From NCBI RefSeq assembly GCF_037023145.1, contig NZ_CP146091.1, positions 2,232,001 through 2,296,000 on the forward strand: a stretch of 64,000 nucleotides of DNA. The letters are read 5' to 3'. This DNA comes from Ralstonia sp. RRA (lineage in GTDB: Bacteria; Pseudomonadota; Gammaproteobacteria; Burkholderiales; Burkholderiaceae). Each line of letters starts with the position of its first letter. The stretch's first letter is position 1. The position numbers and the translations under genes are program-made. The notes beneath the pieces were generated by a model. That model was given only the letters and a program-made list of their open reading frames with translations, ran no database searches and had not been told where the DNA came from. Shown here in pieces: positions 1 through 11,041 of the stretch.

Positions 1-82
1 TGTCGATCACGTCGAAGGTTTCGCGCAGGCGCTCCAGTACTTCGGGAAACATTGCGCGGGTGACAAGGATTCCGGGTTTCAT
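1..82 (-). CDS. 2-hydroxyacid dehydrogenase, N-terminal fragment (cut by window edge)
   Basis: Only the first 27 codons are inside the window, starting at the ATG complementary to 80-82. The reading MKPGILVTRAMFPEVLERL matches the first beta-alpha unit of D-2-hydroxyacid dehydrogenases of the glyoxylate/hydroxypyruvate reductase type, which reduce 2-oxo acids with NAD(P)H in the cytoplasm. The cofactor-binding and catalytic domains lie outside the window, so the substrate cannot be judged. Confidence 0.7.
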   Translation of the reverse strand, partial: MKPGILVTRAMFPEVLERLRETFDVID

Positions 83-156
83 ACGCTCCACACTCACTGA
101 ATTTGAGATGCTCTGGAAACCGTAGCGAGCGGTCCGAGGTTGGTCCGAGACGCGCA

Positions 157-174
157 ACCGTACACGCGTACGGT
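157..174. repeat. Perfect 7-bp inverted repeat
   Basis: ACCGTAC and GTACGGT flank a 4-base loop between the antiporter stop and the dehydrogenase start. A direct repeat GGTCCGAG (131-138 and 142-149) lies beside it. No T run follows the hairpin on either strand, so it is a weak terminator at best and could be an operator for the dehydrogenase gene. Confidence 0.4.
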
Positions 175-224
175 GAGCATCACAGGGCCAAGATCGGACC
201 GCGCAGTAGGTTTGCAGTGCATCT

Positions 225-1634
225 CTAGCGGAAGAAGACGAAGGTCATCAGCACAAAGATCGGCACCAGAATGCCCACCGACCACAACATGTAGCCAAAG
301 AAGCTCGGCATCTGCAGGCCACGGCTTTCAGCAATGGCCTTGACCATCAGGTTGGGGGCATTGCCGATGTAGGTATTCGCGCCCATGAACACGGCCGCCG
401 CCGAAATGGCCGCCAGCGTGGAGGCGCCCTCGGTCATCAGCATCTTGGCGTCGCCACCGGCGGTGTTGAAGAACACCAGATACGTCGGCGCGTTGTCGAG
501 GAAGGACGACAGCAGCCCCGTCGCCCAGAAGTACATCGCATTGTTCGGCTGCCCGGCGCTGTCGTTCACAAGACGGACGATCATCGCGAACGGACCATCC
601 ACGCCCGCCTTGAGCATGGCAATGACCGGCCCGATCGTGATGAAGATACCGGCGAACAGCTTGGCGACTTCCAGGATCGGCTCCCAGTTGAATTCGTTGC
701 CGGCGCGCGCGCTGCCAGGCGTGAGCCACAGTGAGAGCAAGGCGATGCAGACCAGGCCGATGTCACGCACCACGTTCTGCAGCAGCACCTCGGTGCCCAT
801 CACGTGGAAGACGATGCCGGGCTTCCACAGCCCGCTCATCAGCACGAGCCCCAGAATGCCGGCCAAGAGGATGAAATTGACGTTGCCCTCGAAGCGCAGC
901 GGACCGGCGTCATCTGGCGTGGCATCGGTGATGTTGGGCAGTTCTTCCTTGCCCGTGTGATAGAAGTAGCTGTCGACCGCGAAGAAGATTGCCAGCAGCA
1001 GCACCCACATCATCAGCGTCTCGCGCCAGAGGTACTTGGCGGTCCAGAAAAAATCGACGCCCTGCAGGAAGCCGAGGAACAGCGGCGGATCGCCCAGCGG
1101 CGTCAGCGCCCCGCCCGCGTTGGCCACCAGAAAGATAAAGAACACGACGACGTGCGCACGGTGCCGGCGAGCCTCGTTGGCGCGCAGCAGCGGCCGGATC
1201 AGCAGCATGGCCGCCCCGGTCGTGCCCATGATGCTGGCGAGAACCGTGCCCAGCCCGATGAGGCCCGTATTCAGTTTTGGGGTGCCATGGATATTGCCGC
1301 GAATGCAGATACCGCCGGCCACTACGTACAGTGCGGCGATCAGCGCGATGAACGGGACGTACTCCGCAAGCGCGGCATGGATGACGGAGGCAACGGCAGA
1401 CTCACCGCCAAAGCCGATGCCGAACGGCACCAGGAACGCCAGCGCCCAGGCTGCCGCAATCTTGCCGTAGTGGTCGTGCCAAAGCTTGGGCGCCACCAGC
1501 GGTGCAATGGCAATCGACAGCAAGATGCCGGCAAACGGCGCGCCCCACCAGAGCGACAAGTCGGCACCATTCACGTCGGCGGCACGCGCCAGGCCACAGG
1601 AAAACAGGAAGACAAGGGGCCAGAGGCGTTTCAC
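225..1634 (-). CDS. NhaD-like sodium:proton antiporter / CitMHS-type transporter
   Basis: A 469-residue polytopic inner-membrane protein. It opens with a probable signal sequence (MKRLWPLVFLFSCGLARA, cleavage near ARA-AD) followed by about a dozen hydrophobic segments. The pattern is that of the ArsB/NhaD transporter superfamily: GTTGAAMLLIRPLLRANEA, then NAGGALTPLGDPPLFLGFL, and late in the protein a helix pair containing SSFLDNAPTYLVFFN. Family members exchange Na+ for H+; some paralogues are annotated as citrate transporters, so the ion is inferred. The start is GTG, chosen because AGGAGA sits about 8 bases upstream. The gene stands alone, with no clear terminator downstream. Confidence 0.8.
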   Translation of the reverse strand: MKRLWPLVFLFSCGLARAADVNGADLSLWWGAPFAGILLSIAIAPLVAPKLWHDHYGKIAAAWALAFLVPFGIGFGGESAVASVIHAALAEYVPFIALIAALYVVAGGICIRGNIHGTPKLNTGLIGLGTVLASIMGTTGAAMLLIRPLLRANEARRHRAHVVVFFIFLVANAGGALTPLGDPPLFLGFLQGVDFFWTAKYLWRETLMMWVLLLAIFFAVDSYFYHTGKEELPNITDATPDDAGPLRFEGNVNFILLAGILGLVLMSGLWKPGIVFHVMGTEVLLQNVVRDIGLVCIALLSLWLTPGSARAGNEFNWEPILEVAKLFAGIFITIGPVIAMLKAGVDGPFAMIVRLVNDSAGQPNNAMYFWATGLLSSFLDNAPTYLVFFNTAGGDAKMLMTEGASTLAAISAAAVFMGANTYIGNAPNLMVKAIAESRGLQMPSFFGYMLWSVGILVPIFVLMTFVFFR

Positions 1635-1772
1635 GTAGACGTTCTCCTAAGCATTGGCGTGCCGCAAAGCCACACGCCACATGAACAAAGACGCCAGTGT
1701 AAACGCCTAGGGCCCGTTACCCGATGAAACGTACACACATGTTTGACAGGGCCGCCTGGGCAAACCCAGGGA

Positions 1773-2492
1773 TCAGGCGCCTGTCACAACGATGACGTGC
1801 ACGCGGTACGGGCCGTGCGCACCGAGCACGATGGTCTGCTCGATATCGCCCGTGCGCGAGGGCCCGCTGATGACGTTGGTCGCGCGCGGCAATTCGCCCC
1901 GCTCCGAGCGCATCAACGCGTAGGCATCCTCCAGGTGGGCGACGATGCGCGACTGCGGCACCACGGCGATATGCGTCTCGGGCAGCAAAGCTGCAGAGGC
2001 CACGTTCTCCGGCCCCGACAGCAGCATCAACGAGCCGGTCTCGGCAATCGCGCAGAAGCAGCCGGTAATACCGACAAGGTCGCCGTGGTCGTGATCGGCT
2101 TGCGGCTCGCGCACCGGCGGACGGAATTCAACGTTGAGTCCGGCGGCCGCCCAATCGAGCGATTGCAGCGTGGTCCACGCCACAGCACTTGGCTTCAGAT
2201 CCAGGCCGGCCAGATAGCGCGCCACGGCAGCCGGCACGTCGGCCAGCGTGGCGACCGACTCCAGCGTCGACGCCATCTTCAGCGCCTGCTCGGCAAAGTG
2301 CGCAGCGAGGTCTGCGGGCATCGGCGGACGCGGGCCGGCCGGATGGCGCGCAATGTAGTTAGCCACGGCATCGCGCTCGCCTTGCGTAGGCTGCTCCGGA
2401 CGATGCTGCGCGTTGCGGATGCGCGCGAAAATGGCATCGCGGGCGCGGGTCGTGTCGAGCGGGTCGACGGGGGTATCCGGTCGTGGTTCCAT
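1773..2492 (-). CDS. lutC: LUD-domain protein, LutC/YkgG family
   Basis: The protein is 239 residues from the ATG complementary to 2490-2492. The open frame runs further upstream into pncB, but that part is read out of the pncB frame and is not protein-like. The C-terminal two thirds form a LUD domain, with the GITGCFCAIAETGSLMLLSG segment and the late SGPSRTGDIEQTIVLGAHGP motif typical of LutC. In other bacteria LutC works with the Fe-S proteins LutA and LutB to oxidise L-lactate to pyruvate. Neither partner is adjacent here, so they are encoded elsewhere or this copy acts alone. It lies downstream of pncB on the same strand with a gap of about 90 bases. Confidence 0.85.
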   Translation of the reverse strand: MEPRPDTPVDPLDTTRARDAIFARIRNAQHRPEQPTQGERDAVANYIARHPAGPRPPMPADLAAHFAEQALKMASTLESVATLADVPAAVARYLAGLDLKPSAVAWTTLQSLDWAAAGLNVEFRPPVREPQADHDHGDLVGITGCFCAIAETGSLMLLSGPENVASAALLPETHIAVVPQSRIVAHLEDAYALMRSERGELPRATNVISGPSRTGDIEQTIVLGAHGPYRVHVIVVTGA

Positions 2493-2581
2493 GGCGGCTC
2501 CGAAAGATCGGTCGATTATACGAGCCGCGTTCAGCTCGGTCCGCCAACGCCGTTGAAACTTATTCGGCGTCGGCGTGAGCC

Positions 2582-3763
2582 TTATTGCACGCCAAAAACT
2601 TGTTTCAGATACGTCAGATAGGCCGGGTCGTCGCACATGGTCTTCTCGGGCGCGTCCGACAGCTTGGCCACCGGCTGGCCATTGCAGCGGACCATCTTGA
2701 TGACGATCTGCAGCGGCGTGTAGCCCAGGTCGTTGGTCAGGTTGGTCCCCACGCCGAACGCCAGTTTGCAGCGACCATGGAAACGCTCGTACAGCGCGAT
2801 GACCTTGGGCATGTCCAGGCTGTCGGAGAAGATCAGTGCCTTCGATTTCGGCTCGGCGCGCATGTCTTCGTAGTGCTTGAGCATGCGCTCGCCCCACTCG
2901 AACGGGTCGCCGGAATCATGGCGCACGCCGTCGAAGAGCTTGCAGAAAAACATGTCGAAATCGCGCAGGAAGGCGTCAAAGCCATAGGTATCCGACAGCG
3001 CGATGCCGAGATCGCCGCGGTATTCCTTGGCCCAGGTCTCCAGCGCGAAGGTCTGCGAATCGCGCAGGCGCGGGCCCAGCGCCTGGCAGGCCTGCAGGTA
3101 TTCATGTGCCATGGTGCCCAGCGGCGTCATGTTGTGCTTCATGGCGAAGTAGACGTTGCTGGTGCCGGCGTACTGGGCGCCGAGCTGCGTGCGTGTCTCC
3201 AGCAGCACATGCTCGTGCCACGTGTGCGAGAAGCGACGGCGCGTGCCGTAGTCGGCAATGCGGCAGTCTTCCAGGCCCGGGCGCATCAGCGAGCCCAGCT
3301 TGCTGGTCAGGCGGCGCTTGCCTTCGTCCCATTGCGGGTGGCTCTGCGTGCGGCTGAAGAACACCTCGTTGACGATGGCCAGCACCGGCACCTCGAACAT
3401 GATCGTGTGCAGCCACGGCCCGGCGATGACGATCTCGATCTGCCCGTCGTTGCTGGCGTCATTGGTCGCTGCGGGGCGCACCTCGATGTACTTCTCGTTC
3501 AAGTGGAACAGGCCGAGAAAATCGACGAAATCGCTCTTGATGAAGCGCAGGCCGCGCAGGTAATCCAGTTCCGCCTCGGTAAAGCGCAGCGTGCAGAGAT
3601 GGCGGATCTCGGCGCGAATCTCCTCGATGAACGGCACCAGATCAACACCCGCATTGCGGCACTTGAAGCGGTATTCGACATGCGCACCGGGAAAGTGATG
3701 CAGCACCACCTGCATCATGGTGAACTTGTACAGATCGGTATCGAGCAGCGAGTGGATGATCAT
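2582..3763 (-). CDS. pncB: Nicotinate phosphoribosyltransferase
   Basis: This 393-residue enzyme joins nicotinate to PRPP to form nicotinate mononucleotide in the NAD salvage pathway, with ATP hydrolysis. The start [18 protein letters not shown] is the conserved N-terminus of the family; the eight in-frame codons upstream are not conserved and were left out. Family signatures include the [14 protein letters not shown] region carrying the autophosphorylated histidine area, [21 protein letters not shown], and the phosphoribosyl-binding segment [17 protein letters not shown]. The length is normal for the bacterial enzyme. Confidence 0.96.
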   Translation of the reverse strand: MIIHSLLDTDLYKFTMMQVVLHHFPGAHVEYRFKCRNAGVDLVPFIEEIRAEIRHLCTLRFTEAELDYLRGLRFIKSDFVDFLGLFHLNEKYIEVRPAATNDASNDGQIEIVIAGPWLHTIMFEVPVLAIVNEVFFSRTQSHPQWDEGKRRLTSKLGSLMRPGLEDCRIADYGTRRRFSHTWHEHVLLETRTQLGAQYAGTSNVYFAMKHNMTPLGTMAHEYLQACQALGPRLRDSQTFALETWAKEYRGDLGIALSDTYGFDAFLRDFDMFFCKLFDGVRHDSGDPFEWGERMLKHYEDMRAEPKSKALIFSDSLDMPKVIALYERFHGRCKLAFGVGTNLTNDLGYTPLQIVIKMVRCNGQPVAKLSDAPEKTMCDDPAYLTYLKQVFGVQ

Positions 3764-3920
3764 TGCTTCATTGCGGCAGCGCGCCAAAAACCACGTGGAT
3801 TGGGCGTCATGCTAACCGAAGCCCACCGCAGCGCCCGCCTCCGCCACAGAAATCCCGCAAAGGATGCCGGAAAAGGCCGGTTTCACCCGCCGGCACGGGC
3901 TGGGAACCCCTTGATTCCGC

Positions 3921-3926
3921 TATAAT
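3921..3926 (+). promoter_or_regulatory. Candidate -10 element for prfB
   Basis: A perfect TATAAT hexamer lies 28 bases before the prfB ATG. The hexamer 17 bases upstream (around 3898-3903) does not resemble TTGACA, so only the -10 is supported. Confidence 0.4.
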
Positions 3927-3954
3927 TTCTGGTTTCCGACCGGATTTTTGCACC

Positions 3955-5059
3955 ATGGAAGCAGAACGCCTCAATGCCATCCAGAACACGTTGGCCGACC
4001 TGAAGTCGCGCGCCGACGAACTTCGGAGGTATCTTTGACTACGACGTCAAATCTGAACGTCTAGTTGAAGTCGATAAAGAACTCGAAAACCCCGAGGTCT
4101 GGAACGACCCCAAACGCGCCCAGGACCTGGGCCGCGAGAAGAAATCGCTCGAGGGCGTGGTCCATACGCTGACCAAGCTCGACGAAGACCTCACCGGCGG
4201 CGCCGAACTGTTCGAGCTCGCCCGCGAAGAGGGCGACGACGACACCATCGAGGCCATTGAGGCCGATACCGCTGGCATGCGCGCCATTGTCGAAGACATG
4301 GAATTCCGCCGCATGTTCTCCGGCAAGATGGACGCCGCCAACTGCTTCCTTGACATCCAAGCCGGCGCCGGTGGCACCGAGGCGTGCGATTGGGCGTCGA
4401 TGCTGCTGCGTCAGTACCTGAAGTACTGCGAGCGCAAGGGCTTCAAGACCGAAGTGCTGGAAGAGTCCGAAGGCGACGTCGCCGGCATCAAGAGCGCATC
4501 GATCAAGATCGAGGGCGAATACGCCTTTGGCTTCCTGCGCACGGAAACCGGCGTGCACCGCCTGGTGCGCAAGTCGCCGTTCGACTCGGCGGGTGGCCGC
4601 CACACGTCGTTCACCTCGATCTTCGTGTACCCGGAAGTGGATGACTCGATCGAGATCGAAGTCAACCCGGCCGACCTGCGCGTCGATACCTACCGCGCGT
4701 CCGGCGCGGGCGGTCAGCACATCAACAAGACCGATTCGGCCGTGCGGATCACGCACATCCCGACCGGTATCGTCGTGCAGTGCCAGAACGACCGCTCGCA
4801 GCACCGCAACCGCGCTGAAGCGATGACGATGCTGAAGTCGCGCCTGTACGAGCACGAACTGCGCAAGCGCCAGGCTGAAGCCGACGCGCAAGAAGCCGCC
4901 AAGACCGACGTGGGCTGGGGCCACCAGATCCGCTCGTACGTGCTGGACCAGAGCCGCATCAAGGATCTGCGCACCAACGTGGAAATCTCCAACACGCAGA
5001 AGGTGCTGGACGGCGACCTTGACGCCTTTATCCAGGCCAGCCTGAAGCAAGGCGTCTAA
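3955..5059 (+). CDS. prfB: Peptide chain release factor 2, with programmed +1 frameshift
   Basis: RF2 reads UGA and UAA stop codons. Translation begins at ATG 3955, reads 27 codons and meets an in-frame TGA at 4036-4038 in the context CTT TGA C. The internal Shine-Dalgarno-like AGGTATCTTTGAC just before it is the classical RF2 frameshift signal. Reading resumes in the +1 frame at 4037 and runs to the TAA at 5057-5059, giving about 367 residues, the usual RF2 length. The stop-codon-recognition tripeptide is present in [14 protein letters not shown], and the hydrolytic GGQ in [15 protein letters not shown]. The shift lets RF2 set its own level: when RF2 is scarce, ribosomes pause at UGA and shift. 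Automatic callers often annotate only 4157-5059. Confidence 0.97.
4024..4039 (+). promoter_or_regulatory. RF2 programmed +1 frameshift site
   Basis: CGGAGGTATCTTTGAC places a Shine-Dalgarno-like GGAGG a few bases before the slippery CTT and the in-frame UGA followed by C, a weak termination context. This is the conserved arrangement in bacterial prfB genes. Confidence 0.95.
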
Positions 5060-5078
5060 CCGAGCCCGAGCGACTGCC

Positions 5079-5831
5079 ATGTCCAGCATTGGGAAACCTC
5101 AATCCTTGTTCATCCTGACCGGTGCCTCGCGCGGCCTGGGCGCCGCGCTGGCCCAGGCGCTGATGCAGCCGGGTCATCGCCTCATCTGCGTGGCCCGCGG
5201 CGATAACGCTGAACTGCGCGCGCAAGCCGCAGCCGCTGGCGTGACACTCGACTGGCATCAGGTCGACCTGTCCGAAGCGCACGCCGCCGAGGCCTGGATG
5301 ACCAAGACGCTGGCCGCCCTGCCCGCCCACAAGAACGTGACGCTGGTGCTGAACGCCGGCGCGGTTGAGCCGATCGGCACCATCGACACACTGCGCGCCG
5401 ACACGCTGCTGCCGCATCTGCAATTGAACCTGGCCGGCCCGATGGCGCTGACCGCTGCCCTGCTGCGCGGCACCGCCGCCTGGAACGCACAGCGCCGCGT
5501 GCTGGCGATCTCGTCGGGCGCCGCGCGTCGGCCTATCGCCGGCTGGGCTGCGTACTGCACGGGCAAGGCCGGGCTCGACATGTTCGTGCGCGCCATCAAC
5601 GCAGATGGCGATGCCAGCGTGCGCGCCGTGGCGCTGGCCCCGGGCGTGATCGACACCGACATGCAACGCACCATCCGTGGCGCCGACTTTGCCGGCGTGC
5701 AGCGCTTCCGCGATCTGCATGCACATGGCGAGCTGGTCTCACCGCAAGACGCCGCCACGCGCATCGCCGCCTACCTCGTCCGCCCCGACTTTGGCGCGAC
5801 CGAGCTGGACGACCTGCGCAATTACGCCTAA
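5079..5831 (+). CDS. Short-chain dehydrogenase/reductase
   Basis: A 250-residue NAD(P)-dependent SDR. The Rossmann dinucleotide motif is TGASRGLGAALAQ near residues 13-25. The NAG motif follows in LVLNAGAVEP, and the catalytic Ser and Tyr-xxx-Lys are in ISSGAARRPIAGWAAYCTGK. It resembles bacterial proteins annotated as sepiapterin-reductase-like or benzil reductases, but the substrate cannot be read from sequence. It sits 19 bases after prfB and 35 before lysS on the same strand, interrupting the prfB-lysS pair common in proteobacteria. All three could share a transcript. Confidence 0.9.
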   Translation: MSSIGKPQSLFILTGASRGLGAALAQALMQPGHRLICVARGDNAELRAQAAAAGVTLDWHQVDLSEAHAAEAWMTKTLAALPAHKNVTLVLNAGAVEPIGTIDTLRADTLLPHLQLNLAGPMALTAALLRGTAAWNAQRRVLAISSGAARRPIAGWAAYCTGKAGLDMFVRAINADGDASVRAVALAPGVIDTDMQRTIRGADFAGVQRFRDLHAHGELVSPQDAATRIAAYLVRPDFGATELDDLRNYA

Positions 5832-5866
5832 TCCGCGCCTGACAAGACTCTCCTCTCATCACCACC

Positions 5867-7402
<1,536 letters not shown>

Positions 7403-7427
7403 TCGACCGGAAAGCCGGCCTCACGAG

Positions 7428-7450
7428 AACGCCCCTTCGGGGGCGTTTTT
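7428..7450 (+). terminator. Intrinsic terminator after lysS
   Basis: A GC-rich stem, AACGCCCC with GGGGCGTT around a TTCG loop, is followed by TTTTT. It begins about 25 bases after the lysS stop. Confidence 0.9.
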
Positions 7451-7662
7451 GTTGGGTGCGCGCCAGCGCAACTGGCGCGCCTACCCTGCTATTTGTAACA
7501 TCCCCGTGATGCCACAACATGTATCAAAACGCGGCAACTCTTTGATTTTCAAAAAGAAAATAGGACTACAGATGCTTACAAATTAAAACGGCATCCGTTC
7601 GGGCGATGCACCACACTGTGATCATCAAAACGCCGAACCGATCACGGCGCAGGAGAGTGATG

Positions 7663-8412
7663 ATGAACAACAACGTCCAATCGAACCAAGGTCAACAATA
7701 TGCCGCCACGTCGCCGGGCCAAGTGCCGCCGTCGTCGCGCCGCATGCATCCGCTGATGACGACGGCCGCTGTGGCCGTGATCATCGCCAGCCTGACGGCA
7801 GTGGCCGCCATCACCGGCGTCCTGCCGACGTCGAAGGCTACGCAGGGCAGCACCGATCCGAACGTCGCAGCCCAGTCTGCAGCAGCGATGCCGGGCGCCT
7901 CCGCCCCCATCGCGTTGGCAGCTCCGGGCCAGACGACGCAACCGAATCAGGCCGCGCCGTATCCGGCGCAAAACGTAGCGCCCGCTCCGGCCCCGGCACG
8001 TGCGCGTGAGCCGTCGTACGCGGAACGCGCTCCGTCGACCAGCCCGCACTACGCGCAAACGCAGCCACGCCAATCGGTCAGCCCGTACACCGGCCATGTC
8101 ACGTCGGTCACCCCGATCTCGACGCAAGCCAAGGAAACCGGTCTCGGCATGATCGGCGGTGCAGTGGTGGGTGGCCTGCTGGGTAACCAGGTCGGTCGCG
8201 GCAATGGCCGCACGCTCGCGACGGTGGGCGGAGCGCTGGCGGGCGGTTACGGCGGCCATGTGGCGGAGAACTACTACAGCCGCGATACCCAATACCGCGT
8301 GAACGTGCGTATGGACAACGGCACCAACCGCAGCTTCACCTACAAGGCTGCCCCGGGCTTCCAGCCGGGTGACCGCGTGCACATCGAAGACGGCTCGCTG
8401 GTGGCAGGCTGA
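7663..8412 (+). CDS. Glycine-zipper 2TM-domain envelope protein
   Basis: A 249-residue protein with an N-terminal membrane anchor (MTTAAVAVIIASLTAVAAIT, about residues 29-48), a long Ala/Pro/Gln-rich linker, and a C-terminal glycine-zipper domain (LGMIGGAVVGGLLGNQVGRG, then TVGGALAGGYGGHVAEN). That domain belongs to the Rick_17kDa/SlyB-like group found in outer-membrane lipoproteins. This protein lacks a lipobox and looks anchored by its N-terminal helix. ATG 7663 was preferred because AGGAG (7651-7655) lies 7 bases upstream; ATG 7660 and an ATG at 7606 are alternatives. The 260 bases upstream hold the lysS terminator and an AT-rich stretch suited to a promoter. The likely role is envelope stability. 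Confidence 0.85.
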   Translation: MNNNVQSNQGQQYAATSPGQVPPSSRRMHPLMTTAAVAVIIASLTAVAAITGVLPTSKATQGSTDPNVAAQSAAAMPGASAPIALAAPGQTTQPNQAAPYPAQNVAPAPAPARAREPSYAERAPSTSPHYAQTQPRQSVSPYTGHVTSVTPISTQAKETGLGMIGGAVVGGLLGNQVGRGNGRTLATVGGALAGGYGGHVAENYYSRDTQYRVNVRMDNGTNRSFTYKAAPGFQPGDRVHIEDGSLVAG

Positions 8413-8434
8413 TCCGCCATCCGCATCGCACCCC

Positions 8435-8465
8435 AAAAAAAAACCGGCCTTCGGGCCGGTTTTTT
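8435..8465. terminator. Bidirectional intrinsic terminator
   Basis: The stem AAACCGGCC / GGCCGGTTT has a TTCG loop, a run of A on the left and a run of T on the right. It lies between the convergent glycine-zipper gene and iscX, so it can end transcription of both, including the long isc operon. Confidence 0.92.
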
Positions 8466-8492
8466 CATGCGCGCGCGCTTGAGGCTGTGCGC

Positions 8493-8687
8493 TTATCCTG
8501 CCTCGTCAATCCACGCTTGCTGGATCGCTTCGAGGAATTTCTCGCCGCCACGCTTGTGGTCGTCGTCAAAGCCTTCGAGGCTGACGACCTTGTTGTGCAG
8601 GTCGACGAAGTTCAGGCGCGTCGGATCGACGTCGGGGTACTGGTCGTACAGCGCTTCGGCAATCTGCTGAATGTCGTTCCATTTCAT
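8493..8687 (-). CDS. iscX: Fe-S assembly protein IscX (YfhJ family)
   Basis: A 64-residue acidic protein, the usual IscX length. It begins MKWNDIQQIAEALYDQYPDV and keeps the family pattern of a winged-helix-like fold with an acidic surface (NFVDLHNKVVSLEGFDDD). IscX binds IscS and iron and tunes the rate of cluster assembly. It is the last gene of the isc operon, 34 bases after fdx and just before a strong terminator. Confidence 0.96.
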   Translation of the reverse strand: MKWNDIQQIAEALYDQYPDVDPTRLNFVDLHNKVVSLEGFDDDHKRGGEKFLEAIQQAWIDEAG

Positions 8688-8721
8688 GATGGGGCTCCCT
8701 CTCCACCACCGGCCGCGCGGC

Positions 8722-9060
8722 TCAGTGGTTTTCCTTGGCGTGGTTGATCGTGTACTTCGGGATCTCGACCGTCAGGTCTGCATCCGCCACCTTGGCCTGG
8801 CACGACAGGCGCGAGTTCGGCTCCAGGCCCCAGGCCTTGTCGAGCAGGTCTTCTTCCTTCTCGGTGGCCTCGTCCAGCGAGTCAAAGCCCTCGCGCACGA
8901 TCACGTGGCAGGTCGTGCAGGCGCACGATTTTTCGCACGCGTGTTCGATCTCGATGTCGGCGCCCAGCAGCGCGTCGCAGATGGTCGTGCCGGTCTTGGC
9001 TTCGATCACGGCCCCTTCCGGGCAGTATTCGACGTGAGGAAGGACAACGATGTGTGGCAT
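8722..9060 (-). CDS. fdx: ISC-type [2Fe-2S] ferredoxin
   Basis: A 112-residue adrenodoxin-type ferredoxin that supplies electrons during Fe-S cluster assembly. The cluster ligands are the cysteines in CEKSCACTTCHV and the later LSCQAKV. The start MPHIVVLPHVEYCPEG is the family N-terminus; the upstream open frame overlaps hscA in another frame and is not part of it. It follows hscA in the operon by about 43 bases. Confidence 0.97.
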   Translation of the reverse strand: MPHIVVLPHVEYCPEGAVIEAKTGTTICDALLGADIEIEHACEKSCACTTCHVIVREGFDSLDEATEKEEDLLDKAWGLEPNSRLSCQAKVADADLTVEIPKYTINHAKENH

Positions 9061-9103
9061 GAAAAACTCGTTCGATAAGTGTGTTTGGGGACGCGATCGG
9101 CGA

Positions 9104-10969
9104 TCAGCCGAGCTCCTCGATACGTTTGCCGGCCAGCGCCTTGCGGATGCCGCGGTCCATGCGGCGCGCGGCGAATTCGTCGGTGCCGTGCGACAGCGCA
9201 TCCACGGCGTCCTTGATGGCGCGGTGGTCTTCACTCTGCATCGTGGTGCGCAGCGCGGCGATTTCGGTGTCGATGGCAGCGCGCTCTTCAGTCGACAGCA
9301 AATCGCCATCGGCTGCCAGCGCCTGTGACAACGCTTCGAGCAGCCGCTCGGCCTCGACGCGCTCTTCGGCCAGCGCGCGGCGGCGCATGTCGTCTTCAGC
9401 CGATTGGAAGCCTTCCTGCAGCATGCGTGCGATGTCGTCATCGGCCAGGCCGTACGACGGCTTCACGGTGATCGACGCTTCCACGCCCGACACCGTTTCG
9501 CGTGCGGCCACCGACAGCAGGCCATCGGCATCCACTTGATACGTCACGCGGATACGCGCGGCGCCGGCCACCATCGGCGGAATGCCGCGCAGCTCGAAGC
9601 GCGCCAGCGAGCGGCAGTCGCTCGCCAGTTCGCGCTCGCCCTGGAGCACGTGGATCGCCATGGCGGTCTGGCCATCCTTGAAAGTGGTGAACTCCTGCGC
9701 GCGCGCCACAGGAATCGTGCTGTTGCGCGGGATGATCTTCTCGACCAGGCCGCCCATCGTCTCGACGCCCAGCGACAGCGGGATCACGTCGAGCAGCAGC
9801 CAGTCCTCACCCGGCGCGCGGTTGCCGGCCAGCAGGTTGGCCTGCATGGCGGCGCCGATGGCGACCACCTGATCCGGGTCGAGGTTTGTGAGCGGCGTGC
9901 GGCCAAACAGTTGGCCCACTGCGCGGCGGATGATCGGCATGCGCGTCGCGCCACCCACCAGCACCACGCCCTTCACCTCTTCCACCGTGACGCCCGCATC
10001 GCGCAGGGCGCGGCGCACGGGCGACAGCGTCTTCTGTACGAGATTGGCGGTCAGCTCGGCAAAGGTCTCGGCGGTCAGCACGAGGTGCACGGTCTCGCCA
10101 GTGGAGAGCATCGCGTCGATCTCGGTGCTGTCGGCGGTGGAGAGCCATTCCTTGGCGGCGCGCGCCTTGTTCAGCAACAGGCGGGTGTCTTCGGCCGACA
10201 GCGGTTGCAGACCGGCTTGCTCGACGATCCAGCACACGATGCGCTGGTCGAAATCGTCGCCGCCCAGCGCGGAATCACCGCCCGTCGACATCACCTCGAA
10301 CACGCCCTTGGTGAGCTTGAGCACGGAGATATCGAACGTGCCGCCACCCAGGTCGTACACCGCGTAGACGCCTTCGGCCGCGTTATCCAGGCCATACGCG
10401 ATGGCCGCGGCCGTCGGCTCATTCAGCAAACGCAGCACGTTCAAGCCTGCCAGCTTGGCGGCGTCCTTGGTGGCCTGGCGCTGCGCATCGTCAAAGTACG
10501 CCGGCACGGTAATCACGGCGCCGACAAGGTCATCGCCGAGCGTGTCTTCCGCGCGCTGGCGCAGCGTGGCGAGAATCTCCGCCGACACTTCCACCGGGCT
10601 TTTCACACCGGCCACGGTCCTGAGTTGCACCATGCCGGGCGCATCGACAAAGTCGTACGGCGTGTTCTCGATGTGGGCGACGTCCTTCAGGCCGCGGCCC
10701 ATGAAGCGCTTGACCGAGATGATGGTGTTCTTGGCGTCGCGCACGGCTTCGGCCTGGGCCTTGTAGCCGATATGCGCGCCGCCGGTGGCCAGATAACGCA
10801 CCACGGAGGGCAACAGTGGGCGACCCTGATCGTCGGGCAACACTTCCGGCACGCTGCTGCGCACAGCAGCCACCAGCGAGTTGGTCGTGCCCAGATCGAT
10901 GCCCACCGCCAGACGGCGCTGGTGCGGTGCGGGCGATTCGCCGGGTTCGGAAATCTGCAGTAAAGCCAT
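9104..10969 (-). CDS. hscA: Fe-S cluster assembly chaperone HscA (Hsp70 family)
   Basis: A 621-residue Hsp70 specialised for IscU. The ATPase domain has [14 protein letters not shown] near the start and [17 protein letters not shown] in the middle. The substrate-binding domain starts near residue 400 ([14 protein letters not shown]) and ends in a helical lid. HscA uses ATP to drive release of the [2Fe-2S] cluster from IscU, with HscB as its J-protein; IscU in this operon carries the LPPVK recognition motif. The length is typical. Confidence 0.97.
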   Translation of the reverse strand: MALLQISEPGESPAPHQRRLAVGIDLGTTNSLVAAVRSSVPEVLPDDQGRPLLPSVVRYLATGGAHIGYKAQAEAVRDAKNTIISVKRFMGRGLKDVAHIENTPYDFVDAPGMVQLRTVAGVKSPVEVSAEILATLRQRAEDTLGDDLVGAVITVPAYFDDAQRQATKDAAKLAGLNVLRLLNEPTAAAIAYGLDNAAEGVYAVYDLGGGTFDISVLKLTKGVFEVMSTGGDSALGGDDFDQRIVCWIVEQAGLQPLSAEDTRLLLNKARAAKEWLSTADSTEIDAMLSTGETVHLVLTAETFAELTANLVQKTLSPVRRALRDAGVTVEEVKGVVLVGGATRMPIIRRAVGQLFGRTPLTNLDPDQVVAIGAAMQANLLAGNRAPGEDWLLLDVIPLSLGVETMGGLVEKIIPRNSTIPVARAQEFTTFKDGQTAMAIHVLQGERELASDCRSLARFELRGIPPMVAGAARIRVTYQVDADGLLSVAARETVSGVEASITVKPSYGLADDDIARMLQEGFQSAEDDMRRRALAEERVEAERLLEALSQALAADGDLLSTEERAAIDTEIAALRTTMQSEDHRAIKDAVDALSHGTDEFAARRMDRGIRKALAGKRIEELG

Positions 10970-11041
10970 GGGGATGTCTCGATTGCGCGGGTCTTATGGC
11001 TGCCGGCCTGGCAAACCCGACATTGTCGCAAATTCTGGGTT

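Noticed and set aside
3921-3926. Full prfB promoter with both hexamers
   Set aside because: The -10 is perfect, but no -35-like hexamer is found at 16-18 bases upstream.
9404-10963. 519-codon open frame on the plus strand over hscA
   Set aside because: It is antisense to a conserved chaperone gene.
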